Positions 9,273 through 18,321 are shown, counted from the stretch's first letter. The stretch is DNA of 64,000 nucleotides from Janthinobacterium sp. UMAB-56 (GCF_900095265.1 NZ_LT607660.1:108349-172348), one strand, 5' to 3'. Translations and numbers: made by a program. The notes: a model not told the origin generated them from the sequence alone.

Positions 9273-12104
9273 ATGTTTCATATCAAATCACTTGAACTGG
9301 TGCACTGGGATTACTGGCAGCGCATCAAGAATATTCCGCTCGACGCGAAGATCATCACCATCGCGGGGCAGAACGGTTCGGGCAAGACCACCTTGCTCGA
9401 CGCCTTGCGCACCTTGTTCGGCCTCGACTGCTCGATGGGCCGCACGTATAAACACTATGCGCGCCACTCGGGCCAGCAGACGGCCTGGCTGCGCGCCGTG
9501 GTCGACAACAAGAACGTGGGCAAGCAGCTGTCGAACCGCCCCTTCCGCAGTTCCGGCTTCTTCAGCGACGATGAAGTGACCCTGTTTTGCCAGATCCAGA
9601 AAAATGGCGGCGACTGGAAGCGCCAGTATCTGATGCGTCCGGGCAATGTGCAGATCGAGGACATCACGGACGCCAACGACTGGCTGGGCGTGGAAAACTA
9701 CCGAAAGCGCCTGGCCAATGCGGGCCTGTCGCCGGCCATGTCGAAAGTGCTGGCCCTGGAGCAGGGCGAAACGGACAAGCTGTGCGAATACGCGCCGCGC
9801 CAGCTGCTCGACCTGGTGTTCCAGGTCTTCGGCGACAAGGAAGTGCTGGACGCCTACGATGAAGCCAAGCGCCACCAGCGCGATACGGAAGTGGAGCTGA
9901 AGCGCTTCGAGACGGAACTGGAAGCGTCCAAGACCAACCTGGAAGGCTTGCGCCTGCGCGTGGCCAATTATCACCAGTGGGAAGGTCTGCACAAAGAGCG
10001 CCGCAACCTGCTGGAAGAAGTACTGCCCAGCCTGCAGTACCACGAAGCGCGCGAAAAGGCGGCCATCGCCAGCCGGCAATTGCGCGATGCGCGCAAACCA
10101 ATGGCGCAGGCGGACCAGCAACTGACGGACAAGCGCAATGCGCTGGCGGCGCAGGCCAAGGCCCTGTCCGACGCGCAGATGAATGAAACCTTGCTGGAGC
10201 AGGAATCGATCGGCTTGCAGAGCCGCTTGTCCTTGATCAATGCCAAGCTGAAACCGCTGGACAGCCTGCTGGAACAGAAAGACCGTTTGCACAAGCTGGC
10301 AGCGGACTCGGGCAGCGATATCGCCGAAGTGGCGGCGCAGCTGGAACAGAAAGAAGCGCAATTGCTGCAGCAGCGCCAGCAGCGCGACGCCCTGTCGGCG
10401 CGCATCGCGGGCGAGCAGGCGACGATTGCCGCGTTGCAAGGCAAGACGGCCATGCCGGAGCCGGACAATGTGCGCGGCATGCGCCGCGCGCTGCGCGACG
10501 CGGGCATCAGCCACGCCATGTTGTCGGACATCGTTGAAGTGACGGACAGCCGCTGGCAGGGCGCCGTCGAAGGCGTGCTGGGAGGTTACGCCTCGGTCGT
10601 CTTGCTCGATAAAGCCAAGGATGCGGCTGCCGCTTACCGTTTGGCGGAGAAGGAACGCTATCGCCACTTCATCGTGCCCGACCTCGTCACGGCGCCCGTC
10701 GCCAAGGACGAGAGCTTGCTGGCCGTGGTGAAATTTTCCGCGCCCGTGCCCAGCTGGCTGATCGAGCAGCTGTCGCGCATTGCGCGTGTTGATTCCGTCG
10801 AAGCGGGCTTCAAGCTGGGCAACCACGAAGAGTGGATCACGCCCGAGGCGTATCACCGCGAACGCCGCGGCGGGCGATCCTTGTTCGTGGAAGCGTCGCG
10901 CTACCGCTTCGGCCAGGCTGGCCGCAGCGGCCGCCTGGAAGCGCTGCTGCGTTCGCTGCCGGGCCTGGAAGGGCAGGAAGATACGCTGACCCTGGCGATT
11001 TCGAAGCTGGCGGCCGAAGTGGGCGCCTTGAAGGCGCGCATCGCCGGCGTCGACGCGGCCAAGGAACTCAGTGCGCGCCAGGATGAATTTGCCGAAGCGC
11101 TGCGCAACTCCAAGCCGCTCAAGGAAGAGCGCCTGGAAGTGGGCGGCCGCCTGGGCGAGCTGCAAAATCTCACCAAGAATGCCACCGTGGCGCGCACGCG
11201 TGCCGACACTGTCTGGCAAAACGCGCGCCTGGCCCTGTCCGAAGCGGAAGCTGGTTCGCGCCTCGGCTACAAGAAACAAATTGAACAGCGCGCCGAGCAT
11301 GCGCGCGCCTTGCTGGCCCTGCGCCATGCGTGGCGCCACTTACCGAAGAGCTGGCGTCGTCCCGCGCGCCGAGCGGCGCTCGTGGCCGAACACCAGAATG
11401 CGCACCAGGTCGATCTGCGCGTGGCCAGCCTGCAAAACAGCCTGGCGCGCGACGACTGGGAACTCGACGCCACCGTCATCGACCAGCACCACCGCCTGTC
11501 GGACCAGCTGCATGGCCGCCAGTCGGAGACGGACGAGCGCCGCTACCAGAATAACCGCGCCATCGAAGCGACGGGCAATGCGCGTGGCGCCTACATGGAG
11601 CGTTTGCGCTACACCATCAAGACTTACAGCAAGAACATCAAGGAACTGGGCGAACTGGCCGGCATCGAAGTGCATGCCGATCCGGTGCGCCTGGAAAACG
11701 ACGATGTGCAACTGTCGCAGGCGGGCTTGCACGTGCGCTTCAAGTTCGACGGCAAGGGTGTCATCGGTATGAACGATGGCGAAGCGTCGGGCGGCCAGCA
11801 AGTCATGAAGTCGCTGGTGCTGTTGATCGGCTTGCTGAAATCGGAAGATGGTTCCGGCGGCTTCGTCTTCATCGACGAGCCGTTTGCCCACCTCGATATC
11901 CGCAATATTCAATTGGTCGGCGAATTCCTGAAAAATACGGAAGCGCAATACCTGATGACGACGCCGTTGACGCACAACACGGATGTGTATGATCCGTCGG
12001 AGCTCACTTTGATCACCAGCAAGAAGAAAAAGGATAGCCTATGGGCGCAACCGATCTTCGTGCTGCAGCGTCGCATCGAGCCCGTAGCGGGCAAGGCGGC
12101 GTGA
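9273..12104 (+). CDS. mksB: MksB-like SMC-type condensin ATPase
   Basis: A 943-residue protein. It has Walker A AGQNGSGKTT at residues 31-40, two long coiled-coil stretches (about 190-390 and 570-800) flanking a central globular region, the ABC signature region GEASGGQQVMKSL and Walker B GGFVFIDEPFAHLD near the C-terminus. It is much shorter than canonical Smc, as expected for MksB. Such ATPases extrude or compact DNA together with kleisin and KITE subunits. Between about 11315 and 11380 the protein becomes Arg/Trp/Pro-rich (RHAWRHLPKSWRRPARR), while another frame reads VAPLTEELASSR, suggesting a compensated pair of single-base indels. The stop overlaps the next start by one base. Confidence 0.8.
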   Translation: MFHIKSLELVHWDYWQRIKNIPLDAKIITIAGQNGSGKTTLLDALRTLFGLDCSMGRTYKHYARHSGQQTAWLRAVVDNKNVGKQLSNRPFRSSGFFSDDEVTLFCQIQKNGGDWKRQYLMRPGNVQIEDITDANDWLGVENYRKRLANAGLSPAMSKVLALEQGETDKLCEYAPRQLLDLVFQVFGDKEVLDAYDEAKRHQRDTEVELKRFETELEASKTNLEGLRLRVANYHQWEGLHKERRNLLEEVLPSLQYHEAREKAAIASRQLRDARKPMAQADQQLTDKRNALAAQAKALSDAQMNETLLEQESIGLQSRLSLINAKLKPLDSLLEQKDRLHKLAADSGSDIAEVAAQLEQKEAQLLQQRQQRDALSARIAGEQATIAALQGKTAMPEPDNVRGMRRALRDAGISHAMLSDIVEVTDSRWQGAVEGVLGGYASVVLLDKAKDAAAAYRLAEKERYRHFIVPDLVTAPVAKDESLLAVVKFSAPVPSWLIEQLSRIARVDSVEAGFKLGNHEEWITPEAYHRERRGGRSLFVEASRYRFGQAGRSGRLEALLRSLPGLEGQEDTLTLAISKLAAEVGALKARIAGVDAAKELSARQDEFAEALRNSKPLKEERLEVGGRLGELQNLTKNATVARTRADTVWQNARLALSEAEAGSRLGYKKQIEQRAEHARALLALRHAWRHLPKSWRRPARRAALVAEHQNAHQVDLRVASLQNSLARDDWELDATVIDQHHRLSDQLHGRQSETDERRYQNNRAIEATGNARGAYMERLRYTIKTYSKNIKELGELAGIEVHADPVRLENDDVQLSQAGLHVRFKFDGKGVIGMNDGEASGGQQVMKSLVLLIGLLKSEDGSGGFVFIDEPFAHLDIRNIQLVGEFLKNTEAQYLMTTPLTHNTDVYDPSELTLITSKKKKDSLWAQPIFVLQRRIEPVAGKAA

Positions 12105-13120
12105 TGCGCTACAGTCGCTTGCCGGCCGCTGCCGCTGCTGCACTCGCGCTGGCACTGACGTGTTCGGCGCCGGCCGTGGCTAATGACGGCATCGGCTCCG
12201 TGAGCGCGGGCGGCATCCTGTTCGGCAAGACGGATGCCGTGGCCATGAAAAAGGAAGTGCTCAGCGTGAGCGCGGACTTGATCAAGGTCGAGTACGAATT
12301 CCTCAACGAGTCGAAAACGGATGTGGAAGAGACGATCTTCTTCCCGCTGCCCGAATACGCGGCCGGCTACCATGGTTCGCCCACGTATTATGGCCAGCCG
12401 CAGCAGTTTTCCGTCGAGGTGGACGGCCGGCGCAAGGACTATCAAACCACCTTCGTCGCCAAGCTCGACAGCAACGACGTGACGGCCCGCCTGCGCCAAC
12501 TGGGTCTGTCGGACGCGCAGATCGCCTATTTCCCCTCGCACACGCCATTCGACAAGAAGGTGGCGCCGCTGACAGCCGCGCAGAGCAAGATCATGATACG
12601 CGAAGGCTTGCTGGCCCAGCTGTATGATGAGGAATGGGTACCGGCCTGGGGCGTGAAAGTCATCTACCTGTGGCAGCAGAAATTTCCTGCCGGTAAAGTC
12701 GTGCGCGTGCGCCATCAATATGCACCGTTCGTCGCGGCCGGTCCGGGCGCCTCCTACCTGGGCGATGGCAATACATTTGAAAAGAAATACTGCGGCGACC
12801 AGGCCTTCTACAAGACCTGGAACCGCCTGTCGGCGAAACAGGGCGAAGGTGGCTTCGTCAATGCCGTCTGGGTTTCGTACATTTTGACGACGGGCAATAC
12901 CTGGAAGAATGGCATCGAAGACTTTACCTTGAATTTGATCAAGGGCAAGCCGGACGAGCTGATCAGCCTGTGCTTCCCTGGCACCTTCACCAAAATCAAC
13001 CCCACCACCTTGCAAGTCAAGCTACGCAACTTCCACCCGAAGCAGGATCTGGACGTGTACTTCGGCAATGTCGGGATCAGTGGCGAGCACGACGGCGTGG
13101 CGCCGCAGATACGGCCGTGA
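12104..13120 (+). CDS. Secreted DUF4424 family protein
   Basis: The start ATG at 12104 shares one base with the mksB stop, and it opens a clear signal peptide (RLPAAAAAALALALTCSAPAVA). An in-frame ATG 63 bp upstream lies inside mksB and was rejected. The mature 315-residue protein matches the DUF4424 pattern: NDGIGSVSAGGILF, VAMKKEVLSVSADLIKVEY, then FLNESKTDVEETIFFPLPEY. The family is periplasmic or exported and of unknown function. Its coupling to a cytoplasmic condensin ATPase is unexpected and may only reflect compact packing. Confidence 0.8.
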   Translation: MRYSRLPAAAAAALALALTCSAPAVANDGIGSVSAGGILFGKTDAVAMKKEVLSVSADLIKVEYEFLNESKTDVEETIFFPLPEYAAGYHGSPTYYGQPQQFSVEVDGRRKDYQTTFVAKLDSNDVTARLRQLGLSDAQIAYFPSHTPFDKKVAPLTAAQSKIMIREGLLAQLYDEEWVPAWGVKVIYLWQQKFPAGKVVRVRHQYAPFVAAGPGASYLGDGNTFEKKYCGDQAFYKTWNRLSAKQGEGGFVNAVWVSYILTTGNTWKNGIEDFTLNLIKGKPDELISLCFPGTFTKINPTTLQVKLRNFHPKQDLDVYFGNVGISGEHDGVAPQIRP

Positions 13121-13124
13121 GTAC

Positions 13125-13703
13125 ATGAGTGGGCAGGAGGCGCTGGCCGCGCGCCTGCGCGCCATCGCCAGCGCCACGCCGTGGTGCATGCAGGCACTGC
13201 AAGCCGTGGCGCAACTGGGCTTGCCTGACTGCTGCATCGGCGCCGGCGCCGTGCGCAAGCTCGTGTTGGATGCCTTGCATGGTGATGCGCAAGCGTCGGC
13301 ATTGAGCGACGTCGACGTGGCGTATTTCGATGCGGAAGATTTGCTTGCGGAAAGCGAGGTGCAGTTGCGCCAGCGCCTGGAAACCTTGTTGCCCGGCGTG
13401 CCATGGGAAGTGTGCAACCAGGCGCGGGTGCACCTGTGGTTCGAAGAGTACTTTGGCTACGCTGTGCCGCCCTTGCTGTCGCTCAATGACGCCATCGCGT
13501 CCTGGCCCGAGTTTGCCACGGCAGTCGGCCTGTATCTGCAGCCTGACGGAGAGATCGGCATTGTCGCGCCGCATGGCCTCGACGACCTGTTCAACATGGT
13601 GATCCGGCGCAACCCGGCGCGTATCAGCCTGGATGGTTATGCGCAGCGCCTGGCCAGTAAAAATTATGCCGCGCGCTGGCCGCGCGTCACCATCATCGCC
13701 TGA
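13125..13703 (+). CDS. Nucleotidyltransferase-fold protein (NTP_transf_6 / DUF925 family)
   Basis: A 192-residue protein starting at ATG 13125, 4 bp after the preceding stop. The family pattern is clear: LPDCCIGAGAVRKLVLDALHG, the acidic SDVDVAYFD motif for metal binding, VCNQARVHLWFEEYFGY, then APHGLDDLFNMVIRRNP. The family belongs to the nucleotidyltransferase superfamily and has no assigned substrate. It is the last gene of the compact run that begins with mksF. The upstream ribosome binding site is weak, so translation may rely on coupling. Confidence 0.85.
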   Translation: MSGQEALAARLRAIASATPWCMQALQAVAQLGLPDCCIGAGAVRKLVLDALHGDAQASALSDVDVAYFDAEDLLAESEVQLRQRLETLLPGVPWEVCNQARVHLWFEEYFGYAVPPLLSLNDAIASWPEFATAVGLYLQPDGEIGIVAPHGLDDLFNMVIRRNPARISLDGYAQRLASKNYAARWPRVTIIA

Positions 13704-13791
13704 GCAAGTGATGGTGTAAAACGCACAAAAATGCACTGTGGATACAGATTGCCTATAATTGCCAATTATCCAATAGCATTTTCCTGATCCC

Positions 13792-14601
13792 ATGACCTTG
13801 TCGATTTCCACGCCGTTGCGCCGCATCGGCCGCCTGTTCTGCCTTTCCTCCATCCTCTTGGCGCCTGCCGCCTGGGCCGACAGCTATGCCGATTTCCAGC
13901 AAGCCAGCGCGCGCCTGGAAGCGCTGATGGCCACGGCGACATCGCAGAGCGGTTTGCCGCGCCTGCGCGATCCTGCCGTGGCGCAGTTGTTTGCCAACAT
14001 CGCCGACGGGCCGCGCCTGTTCCAGGCGCCCGTCGCGGCGCTGCAAGACATGGAGCAAAGCGTGGCCCTGTGCGAGCGGGCCACTAATCTGGGCAAGGCA
14101 TATTACAGGTTTGACCTCGAGCGGCCCTTGCCGTTGTCGGGCACGGAGCTGCAGCAGGCGCGCAAGGAACAAGTGACGCAGAACCTGGCCAATTATGGCG
14201 ATGAAATGAGTACTTTCTTTGCCTTTGGCATGCATTGCCATGCACACTTGATACGCTTGATGGAGCAGGAATTCAGTGCCCAGCCGGCGCATGCGGTGAG
14301 CGGTCCCGAGCGTTTGCGCGCCCGCGCCTTCAGCAAGGGATCGAGCACCATGTTTGCGACCGTCGTGCAGTTCGTGCAAGTGCCGTTCTGGACCGTGGCG
14401 CAAAAGAAAATGATGCTGGAAGCGGCCGCGCAGCACGCCACGGCGAATGCCAATCTGATGGCGCCGCCCTTGCGCGAGCGCCTGCTGAGCAGCCTGGCTG
14501 ATGCGGACACGGACCTCGATCCAAGCCTGGTGCCGGCGCTGGCGACGATACGCCAGGCGCTGGCGGCGACCAGTTGTGCTGGCCTGTGCCAGTACTACTG
14601 A
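13792..14601 (+). CDS. Secreted helical protein of unknown function
   Basis: A 269-residue protein with a signal peptide (FCLSSILLAPAAWA). The mature region is Ala/Leu/Gln-rich and mostly helical, with paired cysteines near the C-terminus (ATSCAGLCQYY) that could form a disulfide. I do not recognise a family. A -10-like TATAAT lies at 13754-13759, about 33 bp before the start. The gene converges on the next with only 6 bp between the stops. Confidence 0.7.
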   Translation: MTLSISTPLRRIGRLFCLSSILLAPAAWADSYADFQQASARLEALMATATSQSGLPRLRDPAVAQLFANIADGPRLFQAPVAALQDMEQSVALCERATNLGKAYYRFDLERPLPLSGTELQQARKEQVTQNLANYGDEMSTFFAFGMHCHAHLIRLMEQEFSAQPAHAVSGPERLRARAFSKGSSTMFATVVQFVQVPFWTVAQKKMMLEAAAQHATANANLMAPPLRERLLSSLADADTDLDPSLVPALATIRQALAATSCAGLCQYY

Positions 14602-14607
14602 CCCGGC

Positions 14608-15126
14608 TTATTCGGCAGCTTGCAAGGGCTTGTTGCGCTGGCGCCAGCGCAGCAAGCCCCAGGCGTAAATGGCGTAGTAGCCAATGACCAGGCCGTAGGC
14701 GGCCATGGTCAGCGGGCTGTGGCCGAACGGCGGCGGCGGCACGGGCACGTCCAGGCGCGTGTTCAGGTAGATTTCCATGCCACGGTACAGCAAGCGGGCG
14801 ATGAACAGCATCGTGATGGCCAGGCCCAGGTAGCGGTGCTGGGTAAAAAAGAAATCTTTTCCGACTTGCTCGAAGCGTGTCAGCTTCAAGCCCAGCACGC
14901 CCAGCCAGCCACCGGCCAGCGCGGCCGCGCCCAGGCTGGACAGGGGCAAGACGTCGAATTTGGTCGTCGTCGCCAGGAACAGCAGCAGCGCAGGAAAGGC
15001 GATCGCCACGCTCCAGTGCCGCCACAGCTGCGATTTCTGGCGCGCCACCAGTTTCTTCAGGCGCGAATAGATGCGCCAGACCAGCAGCGGGACCAGGAGC
15101 AGCAAGGCGAGGGTAGTGGTTTCCAT
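14608..15126 (-). CDS. Integral membrane protein with five predicted TM segments (CcdC/DUF1453-like?)
   Basis: The start at 15126 (METTTLALLLLVP) was preferred to the longer frame because it opens directly with the first hydrophobic segment. The 172-residue product has about five membrane segments: LALLLLVPLLVW, VAIAFPALLLFLA, AAALAGGWLGVLGL, GLAITMLFIARLL and MAAYGLVIGYYAIYAW. Basic residues lie between the first and second segments. The size and topology resemble DUF1453/CcdC-like proteins, but no decisive motif is visible, so the family call is tentative. Confidence 0.7.
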   Translation of the reverse strand: METTTLALLLLVPLLVWRIYSRLKKLVARQKSQLWRHWSVAIAFPALLLFLATTTKFDVLPLSSLGAAALAGGWLGVLGLKLTRFEQVGKDFFFTQHRYLGLAITMLFIARLLYRGMEIYLNTRLDVPVPPPPFGHSPLTMAAYGLVIGYYAIYAWGLLRWRQRNKPLQAAE

Positions 15127-15211
15127 GTAGGCATTCGGGAGCGGGTAAAACAGCGATTGTAAGCGAGATGGGGGCGGGCGGCGAAGCTTGTCAAACGGTA
15201 AAAGTTGCTGG

Positions 15212-15240
15212 TTGACATTTACATGGCATGAACGCACTAT
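15212..15240 (+). promoter_or_regulatory. Candidate sigma-70 promoter for the S9 peptidase gene
   Basis: A consensus -35 TTGACA at 15212-15217 is followed after 17 bp by CACTAT at 15235-15240, a poor -10. It points toward the peptidase start about 75 bp downstream. The perfect -35 makes it worth noting, but the -10 is weak. Confidence 0.3.
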
Positions 15241-15315
15241 GCCCTGTCACAATGCGCCGTCATGAGCGGTGCGGTGCACTCGCTTGTTGTCGCCACCTTC
15301 ATACACTGGAGTTCC

Positions 15316-17823
15316 ATGTCTACTCGTTTGCCTTTGCTGCCCCTCACTGTCGGCCTGATGGCCTCGTCTTCCCTGGCCATGGCGCAAGATGGCGCTTATC
15401 AAGCCCCGCCGGCGCCCCTGCAAGCCATCGTCGATGCGCCGCGCGCGCCGACCCTGAGCCTGAGCCCGAAACGCAACCTGGCCGCCGTGCTGCCCGCGCC
15501 ATCCCTGCCCAGCATCAGTGAAGTGGCGCAGCCGGAACTGAAGCTGGCGGGCTTGCGCATCAATCCGCGCACGTATTCGGCCAGCCGTTTCAGTTTTTAC
15601 ACGGGACTGGGTTTACTCGACATCGATACGCAGAAGGAAATCAAGGTCAGCGGCTTGCCCGCCGCGCCCCGCATCGCCGACCTGGCCTGGTCGCCCGACC
15701 AGCGCTACCTGGCGTTTACGCACATCGCCTTTGCCGATCCCGCCAAGGGTGTGAAGGAGTCCGGCGTGGAGCTGTGGCTGCTCGACGTGCAGACGAAAGC
15801 GGCGCGCAAGCTGGGCAATCAATCGCTGTCGGCCGTGTACGGTCGCGGCTTTTCCTGGATGCCCGACAGCAAGACCCTGCTGGTGCAACTGAAACCGGCC
15901 AAGCTGGGTGCGGCGCCCGTGGCGAGCGGCATTCCGACGGGCCCATCCATCCAGGACAGCATGCCCGGCGGCGGCGTCAAGCAATTGCGCACCTATCCCG
16001 ACCTGCTGAAAAACGAGCAGGATGCCCAGCTGTTCGAACACTACACGACCATCCAGCTGGCCTTGCTGGACGTGGCCGGCAAGCAGCGCCTGGTCGGGCA
16101 GCCGGGCCAGTTCTCGCGCGTGACGGCGTCGCCCGATGGCAAGCACCTGCTGACGACCAGCATCGTGCGCCCGTATTCCTATATCGTGCCGGCGCATGAC
16201 TTCGGCCACAAGATAGACGTGCGCGACCTGAATGGCAAGGTGCTGCATGCGGTGGCGACCCTGCCGCTGGAGGAAGGGCTGCCACCGGGCAATGATGCCG
16301 TGTCCGCCGGCGTGCGCTCCGTCAGCTGGCGGGTCGATGCGCCAGCCACCCTGGTGTGGGCCGAAGCGCAGGATGGCGGCGACCCGGCCAAGGCGGCCGA
16401 GATCCGCGACATTGTCTACACGCAGGCGGCGCCGTTCACCAACAAGCCGGCCGTGCTGGCCAAGCTCGGCTCGCGCTATGCGGGCGTGGCCTGGGGCCGC
16501 GGCGATCTGGCCCTGTTGAGCGAAGCGTGGTACAAGACGCGCGCCGTCAAGCAGTGGCGCATCCAGCCGGACCAGCCGTCCGCCGTTGCGGGCACGCCCG
16601 GCGACCTCGTGTACGCCGGTTCCTTCGAAGACCGCTACAACGATCCGGGCCAGCCCGTCATGCGCGCGGATGCGGCCGGCCTGCCGCGCCTGCTCATCGC
16701 CGCAGATGGTTCCATCCTGCTCGACGGCCAGGGCGCCTCGAAGGAAGGCGACCGCCCCTTCATCGACCGCCTGAACCTGGCGACGAAACAGAAGGAACGG
16801 CTGTTCCAGAGTGCCGCGCCCTACTATGAAAACGTGGTGGCCGTGCTGGACGAGGATGGCAGCCGTTTGCTGTCGACGCGCGAATCGCCCACCGAGCAGC
16901 CGAATTATTATGTGCGCAACCTCAAGCTGCAGGGCGCCGCGCAGCTGAAGGCCCTCACGCATTTCGCCCATCCGCTGCCGCAACTGAAGGACGTGCAGAA
17001 AGAGCTGATCCGCTACAAGCGCGCCGACGGCGTGGACTTGACGGCCACCCTGATGCTGCCGCCGAACTATGACGCCCGCCGCGACGGCCCGTTGCCGACC
17101 CTGATGTGGGCGTATCCACAGGAATTCAAGTCGGCCAGCGCCGCCAGCCAGACCAAGGGTTCGCCCTACAAATTCAACGCCGTCAGCTATTGGGGACCGG
17201 CCGCCTTCCTGTCCATGGGCTACGCCGTGCTCGACAATCCATCCTTCCCCATCGTGGGCACCGGCGAGCAGGAGCCAAACGACACGTATCTGCCGCAACT
17301 GGTGGCCGATGCCGAGGCAGCCGTCGAGGAAGTAGTCAAACGGGGCGTGTCGGACCGCAACCGCATCGCCATCGGCGGCCACTCGTATGGCGCCTTCATG
17401 ACGGGCAATTTGCTGGCGCACACGCGCTTGTTCCGTGCCGGCATTGCCCGCAGCGGTGCCTACAACCGCACCCTGACGCCGTTCGGCTTCCAGGCGGAAG
17501 AGCGCTCGTTCTGGCAGGCGCCGGCCGTCTACCAGGCCATGTCGCCATTTAACTATGCGGACAAGATCAAGGATGCGTTGCTGATGATCCACGGCGAGCA
17601 GGACAACAACTCGGGCACCTTCCCCATCCAGAGCGAGCGCATGTTCCAGGCCATCAAGGGACTGGGCGGCACGGCGCGCCTGGTGATGCTGCCGAACGAG
17701 AGCCACGGCTACCGCGCGCGCGAGTCGATCATGCAGATGCTGTATGAAAGCAACAATTGGCTGGAGAAATATGTGAAGAACGCCGCCCCCGTGGCCGCCG
17801 ACGTCAAGCCGGCAGGCAAATAA
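15316..17823 (+). CDS. Exported S9-family serine peptidase (glutamyl endopeptidase-like, S9D type)
   Basis: The start ATG 15316 opens a signal peptide (LPLLPLTVGLMASSSLAMA) and has CTGGAG upstream. A longer frame from 15262 lacks both. The 835-residue protein has an N-terminal beta-propeller-like half (DLAWSPDQRYLAF, FSRVTASPDGKHLL) and a C-terminal alpha/beta-hydrolase. The nucleophile is about Ser690 in GGHSYGAFM, with Asp in HGEQDNNSGTFP and His in NESHGYRARE. GGHSYGAFM resembles the S9D glutamyl endopeptidase branch rather than classical prolyl oligopeptidase. It probably acts in the periplasm on peptides. Confidence 0.88.
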   Translation: MSTRLPLLPLTVGLMASSSLAMAQDGAYQAPPAPLQAIVDAPRAPTLSLSPKRNLAAVLPAPSLPSISEVAQPELKLAGLRINPRTYSASRFSFYTGLGLLDIDTQKEIKVSGLPAAPRIADLAWSPDQRYLAFTHIAFADPAKGVKESGVELWLLDVQTKAARKLGNQSLSAVYGRGFSWMPDSKTLLVQLKPAKLGAAPVASGIPTGPSIQDSMPGGGVKQLRTYPDLLKNEQDAQLFEHYTTIQLALLDVAGKQRLVGQPGQFSRVTASPDGKHLLTTSIVRPYSYIVPAHDFGHKIDVRDLNGKVLHAVATLPLEEGLPPGNDAVSAGVRSVSWRVDAPATLVWAEAQDGGDPAKAAEIRDIVYTQAAPFTNKPAVLAKLGSRYAGVAWGRGDLALLSEAWYKTRAVKQWRIQPDQPSAVAGTPGDLVYAGSFEDRYNDPGQPVMRADAAGLPRLLIAADGSILLDGQGASKEGDRPFIDRLNLATKQKERLFQSAAPYYENVVAVLDEDGSRLLSTRESPTEQPNYYVRNLKLQGAAQLKALTHFAHPLPQLKDVQKELIRYKRADGVDLTATLMLPPNYDARRDGPLPTLMWAYPQEFKSASAASQTKGSPYKFNAVSYWGPAAFLSMGYAVLDNPSFPIVGTGEQEPNDTYLPQLVADAEAAVEEVVKRGVSDRNRIAIGGHSYGAFMTGNLLAHTRLFRAGIARSGAYNRTLTPFGFQAEERSFWQAPAVYQAMSPFNYADKIKDALLMIHGEQDNNSGTFPIQSERMFQAIKGLGGTARLVMLPNESHGYRARESIMQMLYESNNWLEKYVKNAAPVAADVKPAGK

Positions 17824-17879
17824 GGGCAGCGGCGGGCATCTCGTGGTATGGTCTTCCTTTGTCTGCAGGGAGGCCAGCC

Positions 17880-18032
17880 ATGTCAGTCATCCATGCCCAC
17901 CGCGCGCCCGAGCCGGCGCCGGTCGATGAACCCATGCCGGCGCCGGAGCCGCAGGAAGCGCCCGGGCACCGCCCGGGGCCTGTGCATCCGGTGCCGCAGG
18001 ACGATCCCGTGCCGCACCCGCATCCCAGTTAA
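17880..18032 (+). CDS. Small Pro/His/Glu-rich protein, 50 aa
   Basis: A short frame with an excellent ribosome binding site (AGGGAGG at about 17867-17873) before ATG 17880. The product is dominated by Pro, His, Glu and Ala (EPAPVDEPMPAPEPQEAP, ending HPHPS), has no hydrophobic segment and is probably disordered. The His content could bind metal, but that is speculation. It lies just before the next small gene in the same direction. The strong ribosome binding site is the main reason to accept it. Confidence 0.5.
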   Translation: MSVIHAHRAPEPAPVDEPMPAPEPQEAPGHRPGPVHPVPQDDPVPHPHPS

Positions 18033-18056
18033 TCTCGTCAAGAAAGGCTGTTTTAG

Positions 18057-18296
18057 ATGGCAATTGTCAAGGAAGTCTACACACGCAAAGTCAGCGGAGA
18101 ATCGTTCGACTATGAACTCGATTACACCCAGGGCGCGGACGTGGCCTGGATTGCGCGCGTGTACCACGACGGCGTGCTGAAAGGCTCGCCGCACGGCGCG
18201 CTGACGGCTAACGTGCTGTCCGGCCCCGCGCTGGAACAATATCTGCGCGCCTACGTCGAAGGCATGATCGAGCGGGGGCTCGACGTGGCAGAATAA
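18057..18296 (+). CDS. Small hypothetical protein, 79 aa
   Basis: The frame begins MAIVKEVYTRKVSGESFDYEL with AGAAAGG upstream. The 79-residue product is acidic with mixed alpha/beta character and no signal peptide. A clear rho-independent terminator follows 26 bp after the stop, supporting a real transcription unit, probably shared with the 50-residue gene upstream. I do not recognise a family. Confidence 0.72.
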   Translation: MAIVKEVYTRKVSGESFDYELDYTQGADVAWIARVYHDGVLKGSPHGALTANVLSGPALEQYLRAYVEGMIERGLDVAE

Positions 18297-18321
18297 GATC
18301 GCCTTTGCGGCAGATCAAGGA

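Noticed and set aside
9288-11339. 683-residue antisense frame over mksB
   Set aside because: Same reason: it is opposite a gene with clear Walker motifs and has no recognisable domain of its own.
12041-12103. Upstream ATG for the DUF4424 gene
   Set aside because: It lies inside mksB and would put 21 polar residues before an obvious signal peptide.
7158-12104. Full Wadjet (JetABCD) defence system
   Set aside because: The JetD/MksG nuclease gene is not present; the following genes are DUF4424 and a nucleotidyltransferase. The trio alone fits a chromosomal Mks condensin better.
15613-17706. 697-residue antisense frame over the S9 peptidase
   Set aside because: Shadow of a gene with a complete catalytic triad; no ribosome binding site or domain.
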